Source: Podospora bellae-mahoneyi (lineage: Eukaryota; Ascomycota; Sordariomycetes; Sordariales; Podosporaceae). Taken from it: a DNA stretch of 64,000 bases. A program made the translations under genes and the position numbers. Positions 24,975 to 35,034 of this stretch are shown piece after piece. How positions within the stretch are numbered: position 1 is the first letter of the stretch; every line of letters begins with the position of its first letter. The stretch spans positions 7,130,001 through 7,194,000 of the forward strand of contig NW_026946359.1 of NCBI RefSeq assembly GCF_035222275.1. Reading direction: 5' to 3'. Under the pieces are notes generated by a model. That model was not told the DNA's origin, made no database searches, and saw only the letters and a program-made list of their open reading frames with translations.

Positions 24975-25203
24975 CTAATCATCCAACTTATACGACTCTG
25001 GAAACATCCCTTTAGGTGGTTTCTTTTGCAGCTTTCTCGGTCTCGTCTGCACAGAGAGTGGTGGCTGCGGTGGCGCCGGCCCCGACCTGCTGATGTCCGT
25101 TGCCGCCCTCTCCCTCCCGCCAGACCACAACCGCGAAATACCCCTCCCGGTCGTCGAAAAGCTGCTGCCGTTCGTAGAAACCGAAGCCGTCGTCTGATCC
25201 AAT

Positions 25204-25238
<35 letters not shown>

Positions 25239-25295
25239 ATTGGTAGTGGCAGTAGAACCCGAGTCAGTCCTCACCAGCTGCCCCATGACCTCTCG
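24975..25295 (-). other. Open frame continuing in frame past the SNX3 stop codon
   Basis: Directly after the SNX3 TGA (25298–25296) the same frame stays open for 107 codons (CGA GAG GTC ATG GGG…) to a stop at 24975. The translation has a Thr run (from a GTCGTG hexamer repeat at 25203–25236), a Ser-rich stretch, then SRLWSGGRERAATDISRSG, a Lys-rich tail and SYKLDD at the end. The segment is GC-rich like a coding exon, and the AT-rich 3' region begins at its end. It may be a readthrough or alternatively spliced C-terminus of SNX3, a separate small protein starting at 25286, or chance. Confidence 0.4.
25203..25236. repeat. (GTCGTG)n hexamer repeat
   Basis: About six copies of a GTCGTG-type hexamer. 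On the minus strand it reads as ACGACC, a Thr run in the frame downstream of SNX3. Confidence 0.85.
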
Positions 25296-25810
25296 TCACC
25301 AGGCGTTTCTATCCCAGTTTGGATCTGTGGCTCCCATGTTCAGCAAACCTCCGTTTTTTTTTTGTTTTTTTTTCATGACAGATCTCCCCAAGAAAAGAGA
25401 GCCAACCTACCCTGCACGAACCCGGCCAGGACCTTGCTCCCCGTCTGCAGCAGCGGATGGCCGACCACAATCTTCAGAAACTTCTCCAGCCCGGCCCTCC
25501 TGCCCTCAATCACGTCGTCGCTGAACCTGTTCGTAAACACCTTCCCCGGCAGCGGCGGGATCGTAACCCTCGCGCTCTCCCTCTCGAGGATGTCCCGAAA
25601 GTACTCAAAGTCGCTGTATCTCCTCCGGACCGTCGACTGCCTCAGCTTAAAAGCAGGGATGTTGGTCCGGCAGACGATCTCGTAGTCGGTGTACATGTGC
25701 CTACCGATACCGTGGGTGCGGGGGTTGCGGACTTCGATCTCGAGAAAGTTCTCGGGGGGACCGTAGATCTCGTCAAACGACTGGGTGCGGGTGTCGGGGA
25801 GGGATTGCAT
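25296..25810 (-). CDS. snx3: Sorting nexin-3 (Grd19), PX-domain endosomal retrieval protein
   Basis: Binds PI(3)P on endosomes and, with retromer, returns cargo to the Golgi. Exons 25810–25411 and 25324–25296 give 142 residues, the usual length. Almost the whole protein is the PX domain: FLEIEVRNP, then the basic lipid-binding [10 protein letters not shown], the PPLPGK loop, and [19 protein letters not shown]. The last exon encodes only DPNWDRNAW-stop, the conserved family end, which fixes the 3' splice site. The ATG giving [17 protein letters not shown] is chosen because that is where similarity to the family begins. The frame remains open about 108 codons upstream, but that part is low-complexity. 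A second open stretch follows the stop codon. Confidence 0.93.
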
Positions 25811-26735
25811 GATGGGTCGGTGGAGGCGGGCGGCGGCGGCGAGGGCTTCGGATTGGGAGCCTGTAGGGGAGGTGGGGGATTTGGGAGGCTGGCTTTCGGT
25901 GTTGCCAGCCTCGGCGGGAGAGTGGGAAGCCAGGTTGGGCGAGTCAGTGGGAAAGCTCCCTTGTTTGAAGGGGAGCTTGTGGCTAGCTGTGAGGGGGTTT
26001 GGTGTGGTTTGGGTGAGGGGTTGCAGATGCGCGCGAGAACAAGGCCGAAGCTGCGCGCGGCGGTTAGATGCTGCTGGGAGAGCAAGGCAAAAGCTGTGCG
26101 GTGTTGACCGGTGGTGTTGTAGATGTTGGCGCAAAGCGGATCAAAGAGTTGGTGGTGGAGGAGGGTTGAGGTGAAGCGGTGATGTGATGCAAGTGAGCGA
26201 GAGCTCGCTCCTCATGATCGTAAAGTGGTCAGCCAAGCCAAGCCAAGCTCGCAGGAACGGGGTCATGGAAGGTGGGGTAATTCCCGCCGCTCGACGATCT
26301 CGGGTCCGGGATCTGGGCCCGTGTTCGCCATGTCACACCCTATCTACCAGTGAATATCTCACTACACAGATATTAGTGACTTGCTTCTTGTCTGCGGTGG
26401 CAGTTCAGGGCCCGCGCTTGCTCTCAACATGTCAACAAACAAACATGTCACAGACCACAAAACGCCAAGTACGGAAGGAGGCCATGCGGAACGGCTTTTG
26501 TGATTGCCTATTAATAGTTGCCCCCGAAAGCGCCCAGAACTCCTTCCCATAAGCGCAGGTATAAATCCTCATGAATACAATACACACTCCTATGCGTTTC
26601 CTCGATGGCTGTGTAAAAGTACTGTCCAAGCCAGCCTACTCTTTTTGGCATCGGAAACTCGACCAACCAGTTCGACAAATCTTTCTCTCTCATCCAAAGC
26701 CCCTCCGCCCTTAACTTCTTGTGCCCAAGCCATAC
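25811..26735. other. SNX3 upstream region and SF3A1 3' region
   Basis: About 0.9 kb between snx3 and the end of SF3A1, both on the minus strand. The part next to snx3 is GC-rich and open in the snx3 frame to 26134, but its translation is Pro/Ser/Ala-rich and not conserved-looking. No separate gene is seen. Confidence 0.55.
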
Positions 26736-28406
26736 CTATTTGTCCGCAAATTTCTGGTGAATAGCCCGAATCTGCTCGTCAAGGTTGAAGTTCTGCATCT
26801 GGTTCACGTGGGCGGTTTCTGGGTTGCCGTCGAACGAGTGCAGTGCAATCTTCTTTCTCCGTGCCTGCTCCTCCTCCGACAGTGCCTGGCCAGTGGCATT
26901 GTCAAACAGGTCACTGCGTTGACTGGCCAGGCGCTTGAGATTGCTGGCCACGTCCACCGTGCTAAGGTTGGTGGTGGCATACCGGGCCTCTGCCTTGGCC
27001 TTTTGCTCTTTCCACCGTGGATCGAGGAGTTCAACTACCAGATGTGTTAGTAACTGCTGAAAAACAAAGATAGCGTGGATCAGATGCTTACTTCTCATAT
27101 GATCATCCATCTCGTTGAGCGGAATCTGCTGCTTGCAGTTGGGGCACATGGCCGTCTGGGCGCCGATTTTGTTTGCTGCCCTCTGAGCCGCCCGTGGAAC
27201 GTAATTCTCCTTGATCTTCATGGGTGCGGCGCCACCGCGGGCTTCGGTCTGTGCCTGTTGCATGCGTAGCCTTTCTTGCTCTCTTTCTCGAATTCTCTGT
27301 ACCTCATGTTCCTCCTCTGCAGACCTGGATCCTCCAACTGGTTCAGATGAGCCATACGATGGAGGTGGCGGAGTATTGGCAGCCGGATAGGCAGGCGTTT
27401 GGTGAGTTGGTTGCGGCACTGCGGCCGGGGCCTGCACGCCATATACCTGCGGAGGATAAGCGTTGTAGCTGGTGTCCTCGAATGGGAACGCTTCCTCGAT
27501 GCGGAGACTGGAGCTGATCGACATCTTGTTCTTCTCTTCCAAAGAAGCATACTGGAGATCGTTGAGAGTCGTCGGGGGCGGAAGGGATGCCTGGTCATCG
27601 GCTTCGGTAAAAGTGATGGTCTCAACCACGACAAAGTCGTTCCAGTCGATCCGCGCAAGCTCCTCCTTCTTTTGTTCCTCCTGTTCCTCCTTCTTCACCT
27701 TCTCAGCCTCGGCCCATCTGGCATATTCCGCCCTCTGCTTGGCGCGCGCGAGCACATGGTATTTGTCGGTAGCACTGCGGCGAAGTTCTTCAACACGGGC
27801 TTGGTGCAGCTTGGTGCCTTCGCCATTGACGCCGCTCTCGCGTAGGAGAATTGAATACTGATCGATGAGGCTCTGGAAGAAGTTGTGGAAAGTGTGGTTG
27901 GGAGCCAGGAACTGGAACTGAGGGTTGCCATGCTCACGCTGCGCAAGCTGTGTCATAAAAGGACGCCCGTTCTTTGCGACGAACAAGGCAGTTAGTCGCA
28001 CGATCTCCAAATCTTTCTGGCTCATTCGAGGCATACGGGCTGAGAACTGGAAGTCGGGAGGCTTCTGAGGCCCCTTTGGCTCTTCCTTCGCTGGCGCAGC
28101 ATTCTCTCCGACGCGACCAGCCGCCACCGCGGTACCACGGCCGGCCTTGATCTCCTCTTTCCTCCATTCGTAGTAGGCGTTGTACGGGTCGTCATGCTTC
28201 ATCAAAAAGCTGAACTTTGGGTTTTTGCCGTGGTTCTCGCGGATGCGCTGTTCGAGGCCAAGGCCGCCGCGCATGACATAGCCAGCCGTCTTCTCGATCG
28301 CTTCGCGGATCTCACCCGGTGGTGGGATGATAACTCCTGGCGGCGGCTTGAGATTCTCAAGCGCCGCGGCCGCCGATGCAGCCGAGTCTCCGTTTGCAAC
28401 GGCCAT
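26736..28406 (-). CDS. sap114: Splicing factor 3A subunit 1 (SF3a120/Prp21)
   Basis: Component of SF3a in the U2 snRNP, needed for pre-spliceosome formation in the nucleus. Exons 28406–27092 and 27034–26736 give 537 residues. The first SURP module is near residues 35–90 (IEKTAGYVMRGGLGLEQRI … FSFLMKHDDPYNAYYEWR), the second near 140–200 (RLTALFVAKNGRPFM … FQFLAPNHTFHNFFQ). A Lys/Glu coiled segment follows (AEKVKKEEQEEQKKEELARI) and leads into IDWNDFVVVETITF. A CPNCKQQIPLNEMDDHMR zinc-finger-like motif near residue 430 is split by the intron and continues ELLDPRWKEQKAKAEAR. The ubiquitin-like C-terminal domain of the human protein is absent, as in other fungi. The ATG encoding MAVANGD is preferred over one seven codons upstream. 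The gene symbol follows the S. pombe name. Confidence 0.93.
   Translation of the reverse strand: MAVANGDSAASAAAALENLKPPPGVIIPPPGEIREAIEKTAGYVMRGGLGLEQRIRENHGKNPKFSFLMKHDDPYNAYYEWRKEEIKAGRGTAVAAGRVGENAAPAKEEPKGPQKPPDFQFSARMPRMSQKDLEIVRLTALFVAKNGRPFMTQLAQREHGNPQFQFLAPNHTFHNFFQSLIDQYSILLRESGVNGEGTKLHQARVEELRRSATDKYHVLARAKQRAEYARWAEAEKVKKEEQEEQKKEELARIDWNDFVVVETITFTEADDQASLPPPTTLNDLQYASLEEKNKMSISSSLRIEEAFPFEDTSYNAYPPQVYGVQAPAAVPQPTHQTPAYPAANTPPPPSYGSSEPVGGSRSAEEEHEVQRIREREQERLRMQQAQTEARGGAAPMKIKENYVPRAAQRAANKIGAQTAMCPNCKQQIPLNEMDDHMRSKHLIHAIFVFQQLLTHLVVELLDPRWKEQKAKAEARYATTNLSTVDVASNLKRLASQRSDLFDNATGQALSEEEQARRKKIALHSFDGNPETAHVNQMQNFNLDEQIRAIHQKFADK
27035..27091 (-). other. 57-nt intron of SF3A1 without an in-frame stop
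   Basis: GTAAGC donor and TGGTAG acceptor, with a TACTAAC branch site identical to the consensus. The length is a multiple of three and the frame has no stop, so retention would insert 19 residues within the zinc-finger region. Confidence 0.8.
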
Positions 28407-29286
28407 TTCTGATGCAGGTATGTGCAAAATCGATGTGGTGGTTGGAATGATGAAAAGTAAGAGTTCGCCTATCGAAATTCCTAAACACTGCCAATTGCTA
28501 TCGGCGCGCGGCAGAGCGCGGGTGGGTTGCGATCAAATGGCCCGTGCACACATTTGGTACTGATACTTTGGACCCTCCCAGGGATCATCACATCTTCACA
28601 TGCAACCTTGACTTTGATTCACTTCCCCCTGAGACTTTCTCATCTTGCCAGATAAGAGAAGGTCATCCATCTCCATTGCCTGCCCTGACATGTTCCCTTC
28701 CAATACGAATACACACGCAGGGAGAGTGGCTGTGACGCGTCGAATAGTAATTAGTTGGTCCCAGGGAACGGTGCTAGGCTCTTGCGAGGTTACCTGTGGC
28801 CCGTGTTCCGTGCTGTCTGGGGAATGTCAGCCAATAACAACACGCTACGGCCGTTTTTAACCCAACAGGGGGTTTGAGGCCACTTAAGCTACATTGAAAT
28901 AATTATGGGATGCTTGTCGGCACGCAGCTTCATCACTGGCGACTGCAACCCCCTTTCCATCTCTTCAGCCTTTTCCGAGGTCAAGTCAGCTACTGAAGAC
29001 TGACCATAGTCTTTTCTTCTTCTTCTTCTTCTCGTCCAACCTTTTTCTTGCTCTGGACGTGGCCGAGTGCTCTTCACTCGACACTTTTTTTTTCTTGTTC
29101 GGAATTCAGCATCCAATGACAGCCTTGTAATGAAACCTTGACCTTCTCGACTCTCGTTAACTCCCCGATTCCCGGATTGACCAACAACGATCCTGGCGGC
29201 TGAATTATCCCACCGTCCACAACAACCCCCCGACCCCGATAAGAACTACGATTTCTAGCTAGACTTCGTCCTCTCCACCATCGACA
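28407..29286. promoter_or_regulatory. Divergent promoter between SF3A1 and PMT1
   Basis: 880 bases between two start codons on opposite strands. It contains pyrimidine tracts (TCTTCTTCTTCTTCTT near 29012) close to the PMT1 side and no clear TATA box. No gene is seen in it. Confidence 0.6.
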
Positions 29287-32200
29287 ATGGCTCGATCGGC
29301 AGCCGCAAAGGCGGCATCCGGCCGGGTATCCCCTCCCCTGCCACCGAACCCAGCACCTACCCAACCCATCCCAGGCACCGTCTCGACAAGCTCGAAGAAC
29401 AAGAACAAGGGAGCTTCGAAGCGTCCCAACGACTACACGTCCGAGGGCGTGGCCGATAACGATGTTTTCCTGCTCCCAGGCTCCGATTACCAGCTCTTGC
29501 TTGGTATCACCTTGCTGGCCGCTGCGGTGCGCCTGTTCCGCATCTATCAGCCCACCAGCGTCGTCTTCGATGAGGTCCAGTACGTTTACTACCGATACCT
29601 GCCCAGACTCTCAACATAGAGCTAACCATGTGGTCGTTACAGCTTCGGCGGCTTCGCTTCCAAGTATATCAAGGGCAAGTTCTTCATGGACGTCCACCCT
29701 CCTCTGGCAAAATTGATGATCACCCTCTTCGGTTACCTCGCTGGCTTTGATGGAAACTTCGACTTCAAGGAGATTGGCAAGGACTACCTTGAGCCTGGTG
29801 TTCCTTATGTCGCCATGCGCTTGTTCCCTGCTATCTGCGGTGTTCTTCTGGCTCCTACCATGTTCCTCACGCTCAAGGCTGCCGGTTGCCGCACCTTCAT
29901 CGCCGCCATGGGTGCTTGCTTGATCATTTTTGGTGGGTACCCTCCTCCTTAGATATGGATGTGGCTACGGACTGGCGGTGGACTGACACTGGGTTGTGAC
30001 AGAGAACGGTCTGCTTACCCAGGCACGCCTTATCTTGCTTGACTCCCCCCTGATGATTGCTACGGCTTTCACCGCGCTTGCTTTCACCTCCTTCACCAAC
30101 CAGCAGGAGCTCGGCCCCTCTAGAGCTTTCTCCCCAAGTTGGTGGTTCTGGCTTGTCATGACCGGTCTCGGTCTCGGCATGACTGTCAGCATCAAGTGGG
30201 TGGGCCTGTTCACGATTGCCTGGGTTGGCGGCTTGACCTTGGTCCAGCTCTGGGTTCTGTGGGGTGATCACAGAAACGTCACTATTAGCACCTTCTCCAA
30301 GCACTTCTTGGCCCGTGCTTTCTGCTTGATTGCCATTCCCGTGGCTTTTTACATGGCCATGTTCGGTATCCACTTCCTCTGCCTGGTTAATCCTGGCGAG
30401 GGTGATGGCTTCATGAGCTCCGAGTTCCAGTCTACCCTCAACTCCAAGGGCATGCAGGATGTCCCTGCCGATGTTCTTATGGGCAGCAAGGTCTCCATCA
30501 GGCACGTCAACACACAGGGCGGCTATCTTCACTCGCACCCGCTCATGTATCCCACCGGATCCAAGCAGCAGCAGATCACTCTCTACCCTCACAAGGACGA
30601 CAACAACCTTTGGTTCCTCGAGAACCAGACCCAGCCTCTTGGCGCTGACGGTCTGCCTATCAACGGTACCAGCGCGTGGAACAACCTTGAGGAGACTCCT
30701 TACATCAAGAACGGTGCCATCATTCGTGTCTACCATGTTCCCACTCACCGCCGCCTTCACTCTCACGATGTTCGCCCCCCTGTTACCGAAGCTGAGTGGC
30801 AGAACGAGGTGTCTGCTTATGGTTATGAGGGATTCGATGGAGACGCCAATGACTTTTTCCGTGTCGAAATTGTCAAGAAGAAGTCCAAAGCCGGTGTTGC
30901 TCAGGAGCGCCTTCGCACCATTGACACCAAGTTCAGACTTGTCCACGTCATGACCGGCTGCGTCCTGTTCTCGCACAAGGTCAAGCTCCCCGCGTGGGCC
31001 TCTGAACAGCAAGAGGTTACCTGCGCTCGTGGTGGCACTCTTCCTAACAGTCTCTGGTACATTGAGTCCAACGAGCACGCCAAGCTTGGTCCCGACGCCG
31101 AGAAGGTCAACTATGCCAATCCTGGCTTCTTGGGCAAGTTCTGGGAGCTCCAGAAGGTTATGTGGAAGACCAACGCTGGACTTGTCGAATCCCACGCGTG
31201 GGACTCCCGCCCAGACTCCTGGCCCATCCTCCGCCGTGGTATCAACTTCTGGGGCAGAAACCACCGCCAGATCTACCTCATTGGCAACCCCATTGTTTGG
31301 TGGAGTGCCACAGCTGCCGTCGTTATCTACATCTTGTTCAAGGGAATCGCTGTTCTCCGCTGGCAGCGTAGCTTCAATGATTACGCTGACCCGGTTTTCA
31401 AGCGCTTTGATTACGAGATTGGCACGTCTGTGCTCGGCTGGGCTCTTCATTACTTCCCGTTCTATCTGATGCAGCGCCAGCTGTTCCTCCACCACTACTT
31501 CCCCGCTCTCTACTTCTCCGTCATTGCTTTCTGCCAGATCTTCGACTTTGTTGTTGCGCGGATTTCGGCTCTTGGCTTGAAGAAGAACCCTCTTATCGGC
31601 AAGGCCGGTGCTCTCCTTTTCCTGCTTATCTCGGTCGCCGCCTTCACCTTGCTTTCTCCTCTTGCTTACGGCAACGCCTGGACCAAGGCCGAGTGCAAGC
31701 GTGTCAAACTTTTCAACACCTGGGACTGGGATTGCAATACCTTCCTAGATAGCGTAAGTGCATCGATCCCCGAGGTGAAGTTGCCCGTCAGGGGGAAATG
31801 AAGGCTTTCTGTGGAAGAAACGAGCAAGTATTTGGGTTCGGTGGATATGGAGGCATGATTCATGAGCACATAGAAGAATGGCACATGCCAGATTGTTTTG
31901 TGACCGAGACGTGGTGCTAACATCTGTGTTGACGTAGTATGAGGCCTATGACCAGCTCGCTAACTCACCTGCGGCGGCTTCGCCCACTTCGACAAGCAAG
32001 CCGTCGGTGAACGTCCAGGCCCCAGCCCCTGCTGAGAACCCGGTGGCTGCTGGCGAACAGGCCAAGGCCCCCGCCGTGGAGCAGCCTAAGGAGAAGGTTT
32101 CGGGAGCCCCGGCGGCTGGTGAACAGCGTGTTGTCCACACCGAGGAGCGTGTTGAGTACAGAGACCAGGATGGTAACTTGCTGGATATGGAGCAAGTCAA

Positions 32201-32550
32201 GGCCCTGGAGGGCAAGGTCGAGTTCAAGACCCGCTACGAGACTCGCACCCGCATCATTGATGCTGCCGGCAACGAAGTTTTCGTCGGTGCTCAGGAGGGC
32301 GCGCCGGTTCCTGTGGCGCCTCCGCACCCGGATGTTGAGGGTAGGTGGACCAATGAGCCATTTTCCCAAAGAGTGAACCACTAACATGCATGACTTCTCA
32401 GGTGTCGACCGTGAGACTCCCAAAAACTTGGCTCCTGACGAATCCATCCCGGCTGCTGAGAAGAGCGTCGAGGGCGAGAAGGAGGCCGAGGGTAAGGTCC
32501 CCAAACCCGCTAGCGAGAGCAAGGAGAAGACTGCCAAGGAGGAGTTGTAA
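29287..32550 (+). CDS. pmt1: Dolichyl-phosphate-mannose--protein mannosyltransferase, PMT1 subfamily
   Basis: ER membrane enzyme that starts O-mannosylation by moving mannose from Dol-P-Man to Ser/Thr. Exons: 29287–29579, 29643–29932, 30003–31753, 31938–32340, 32402–32550, giving 961 residues. The first lumenal loop has VVFDEVHFGGFASKY and FFMDVHPPLAKLM (catalytic Asp-Glu pair DE and the DVHPP motif). LLDSPLM and many membrane segments follow. A lumenal MIR region lies near residues 340–520 (GSKVSIRHVNTQGGYLHSH, FRLVHVMTGCVLFSH). The end has HYFPFYLMQRQLFLHHY. FGGFASKY and the hydrophilic Ala/Pro/Glu-rich tail with VVHTEERVEYRDQDGN fit the PMT1 rather than the PMT2 or PMT4 branch. The 184-nt intron before the tail is the longest in the gene. 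Confidence 0.94.
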
Positions 32551-33747
32551 GAGAAGTGAGAATACGATGACGCATCCGATGATGCGTACGAGACCACCGC
32601 AAACCCAAACACACCTTGGCCCACCCAACACCTACTTCACTTAATGTCTCGTTGTACCACCACCATACACACTAATGACAGAAGGGAGGGCATACACCAA
32701 GGACTTTGCGCATTGGGACGGAACGGTTTGGGTGGAGTCTGGCGGGATAAAGAGCGCAAAAAAAGCAGTCGTTTTTCTTTGGGAAATTTATAGGGGGGTA
32801 TGGGGAGGGGAAGGAAAGGAGGAGTTCTTCGTTACCATGTTGCTGTCATTGTTGGGATATGATGGCATTTATGGTTGTCATTTGTCAACATTGCGAAAAA
32901 GTCGAACGCGGTGAGGTATGCCAGAGCTACTACCTATCTGGCGAACTCACACCACACTCTCACACACACTCACTCGCTCATCAGAGGGGTACCTGTTTTC
33001 ACTTTTTGTAGGGCCCACTAGAAGTTATTTCCTTGTGTTGAAGCAAATCCGTTTTTATGTGCTTGAGATGTCCACACTGTCTTGTGGACCCTGCTGTTCC
33101 CGTCCCCCTTTTTCCACCATACTAGAGGAGCCACAACCATAGAACACAGCCAGACCACAACAAGACCACGGTTTTATCAATCAGCTTTCTCGAACGTGTT
33201 TCCGTGATGCGGTAGTCCAGCGGTTAGTGCATTCCTGAGTTTGAGCGAAGAACCCAGATTCGACTCCTGGCCCCTCGCCACACAGTGTTTGTGATTTTCA
33301 GCGTTTTGCTCTCTGTTTGGCTTTTTTCTGCCTCCCTTTTTCTCTCAGGGCTGAAGACCACGTCGAGCGGAGCGAGGCAAAGGCAAAAATGAAGCTGGTT
33401 AAATTTTGGCATGCCTTGTGTCGGGCGGTAGGTTAAACTGGTAGAAACGAATGCGAGTGAGAAAGACAAGAAAGAGGCACCGACAAGGATAGCCAGAGAG
33501 ACAGATGGTACGAAATTCCGGCTGTGGCTTGTCAGAATTCAACGAGAGTATGGCAAGTCCATGAGAAAAGGCAGAAGTGACGAAGAAGAAGATCTGAAAA
33601 GGGAAGAAAACACAATTCCAAAAGGCTACCCACTCAACCACCCATCGCCATTTCCAAAATCGGATCCCGATTTATATCCAAAAAAAAAAAAAAAAATCTT
33701 CCAACATATCCCACCACCCTTCAGCAACGCACACTTATCCCCTTTAG
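32551..33747. other. Convergent 3' region with tRNA-like sequence
   Basis: About 1.2 kb between pmt1 (+) and the DUF6590 gene (-). It holds the degenerate tRNA-like element described separately and an A-run of about 16 at 33681–33696. No protein-coding gene is supportable. Confidence 0.6.
33206..33279 (+). tRNA. tRNA-like sequence with A and B boxes but poor stems (probable tRNA relic)
   Basis: An A box (TAGTCCAGCGG, from 33213) and a B box (GATTCGACTCC, from 33257) lie exactly 44 bases apart, the spacing of an intronless tRNA. The T-arm stem CCAG/CTGG is good. The D and anticodon stems each have about one mismatch, the acceptor stem has two or more, and the anticodon loop lacks a clear U33. 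T-runs suitable for Pol III termination follow from about 33295. It is more likely a decayed tRNA or tRNA-derived element than a working tRNA, and no amino acid can be assigned. Confidence 0.35.
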
Positions 33748-35034
33748 CTAGAAAACACTATCCTTGAAATAGTCCTCCAACGCCGTCAAGCTGCCCGGGT
33801 GCACCCTCCCCACCTTCATCACCCTGAGGTGGTCCTCGACAGTGTACAACCTCCCGCAATCCAATCTCGCAACGGGGCTGATATACGTCTCCTGATCCTC
33901 GATTATCACCCCGATGGGCTTCCGGGTGATGTTCTCCTCTTCGTACGGCTTCGCAGGTACGACATTGCTGTTGTGCAAGACCACAAAGTCTACATCCCGA
34001 CCTCTGCATGTCTTGTTGGTGGCCGACTTGTTGGCTCCTGCGTATGTGGTGATGGAGAAGCAGAGTGAGTGGTGGAGGCGGCGCCGGACGACGACGAACC
34101 AGCGGTATTTGGCCAGCGGTTTCTCACCGTGGAATTCGGGGCACTTCGTAGAGTACTCGAGGTTCGGGGGGTGGGCTGAAGGGAACGGGTCATAGGGGGA
34201 AGGGTCCGTGGAGCCGAGAGGTTCGAACCAGGGGACTTTGAAGATGCGGCCTACGGCGAAGAAGCGTTTGGGTTTGCTGACTACCTGGAAGCCTGGAGGG
34301 AAGTGTTAGATTGTTGGAAAAACAAAAGGGGCGAGAGGTACGCACGAGGGTCTAAGGGCTGCTCCCATTTGTGTTTGGTTGCGGCCTCGGGTCCGGCCGA
34401 GTTCTGTCTACTTCCAGCTGGTAATCCGGGTTTTGTTGGACTGGATGGTGATGGAGCATCTGGGTCGGGGGGTTTCTGGAAGTTGGTGTAATGGAGTGTT
34501 TTGCCGTCTGTGATATTTTAGTGACTATTGCTTGGTGAAATGTGAGGAGAAGTCTCACTTTCATCGGTACGGATGTAATCTTGGTCCTTTTCGCTCCATG
34601 TCCACTGATCGCCGTAGTCCACACTATCTTCTTGACTCTGAGAGTCTACCGTGGCCCCGGCGTTCTTTTTGTCTTCCTCGGTCGCATCCTTCGGCTTTGA
34701 ACCAGCTGCTTTCACAGGCTTTGTCTCAGCCTTGGTCGCTTGACTGTTCGTACTCTTGACTTCCTGAGCAGCCGAGACTTGGGTTTTGGTAGGACCGCTT
34801 CTACCCTTGGCTCCGTTGGAGCTGATCTCCGTGTGCCTTGCAACACTTTCAACAGGCTTCGCAACGTCCACCGCAGGTATAACAATTGCCTCCGGGTTAT
34901 TCACTAACGTTCAGAGATCAGCCTCAATGATCATGCAGACAGAGCAGTGTATACGTACCTAGGTCCTCACCCAACGTAAAAAAACCAAACTCAGGAACAT
35001 GTGGTGGTCTCTGCCCCATCGCTGCGACAGTCAT
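33748..35034 (-). CDS. DUF6590 domain protein
   Basis: Fungus-specific protein of unknown function. Exons: 35034–34959, 34903–34559, 34507–34346, 34292–33748, giving 375 residues with all junctions in frame. The first ~200 residues are disordered and rich in Lys, Ser, Thr and Ala, with an acidic patch SVDYGDQWTWSEKDQDYI. The DUF6590 domain fills the C-terminal ~180 residues: FFAVGRIFKVPWFEP, RWFVVVRRRLHHSLCFSITTY, FVVLHNSN, and ARLDCGRLYTVEDHLRVMKVG, ending FKDSVF. The family is often multicopy in mycelial ascomycetes. No catalytic residues are known, and nothing in the neighbourhood suggests a role. Confidence 0.82.

Noticed and set aside
25811-26134. In-frame N-terminal extension of SNX3
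   Set aside because: Low-complexity Pro/Ser/Ala translation; family similarity and normal length begin at the ATG at 25810.
29924-31495. 523-codon open frame antisense to pmt1
   Set aside because: A shadow of the well-supported pmt1 coding frame, caused by its biased third positions.
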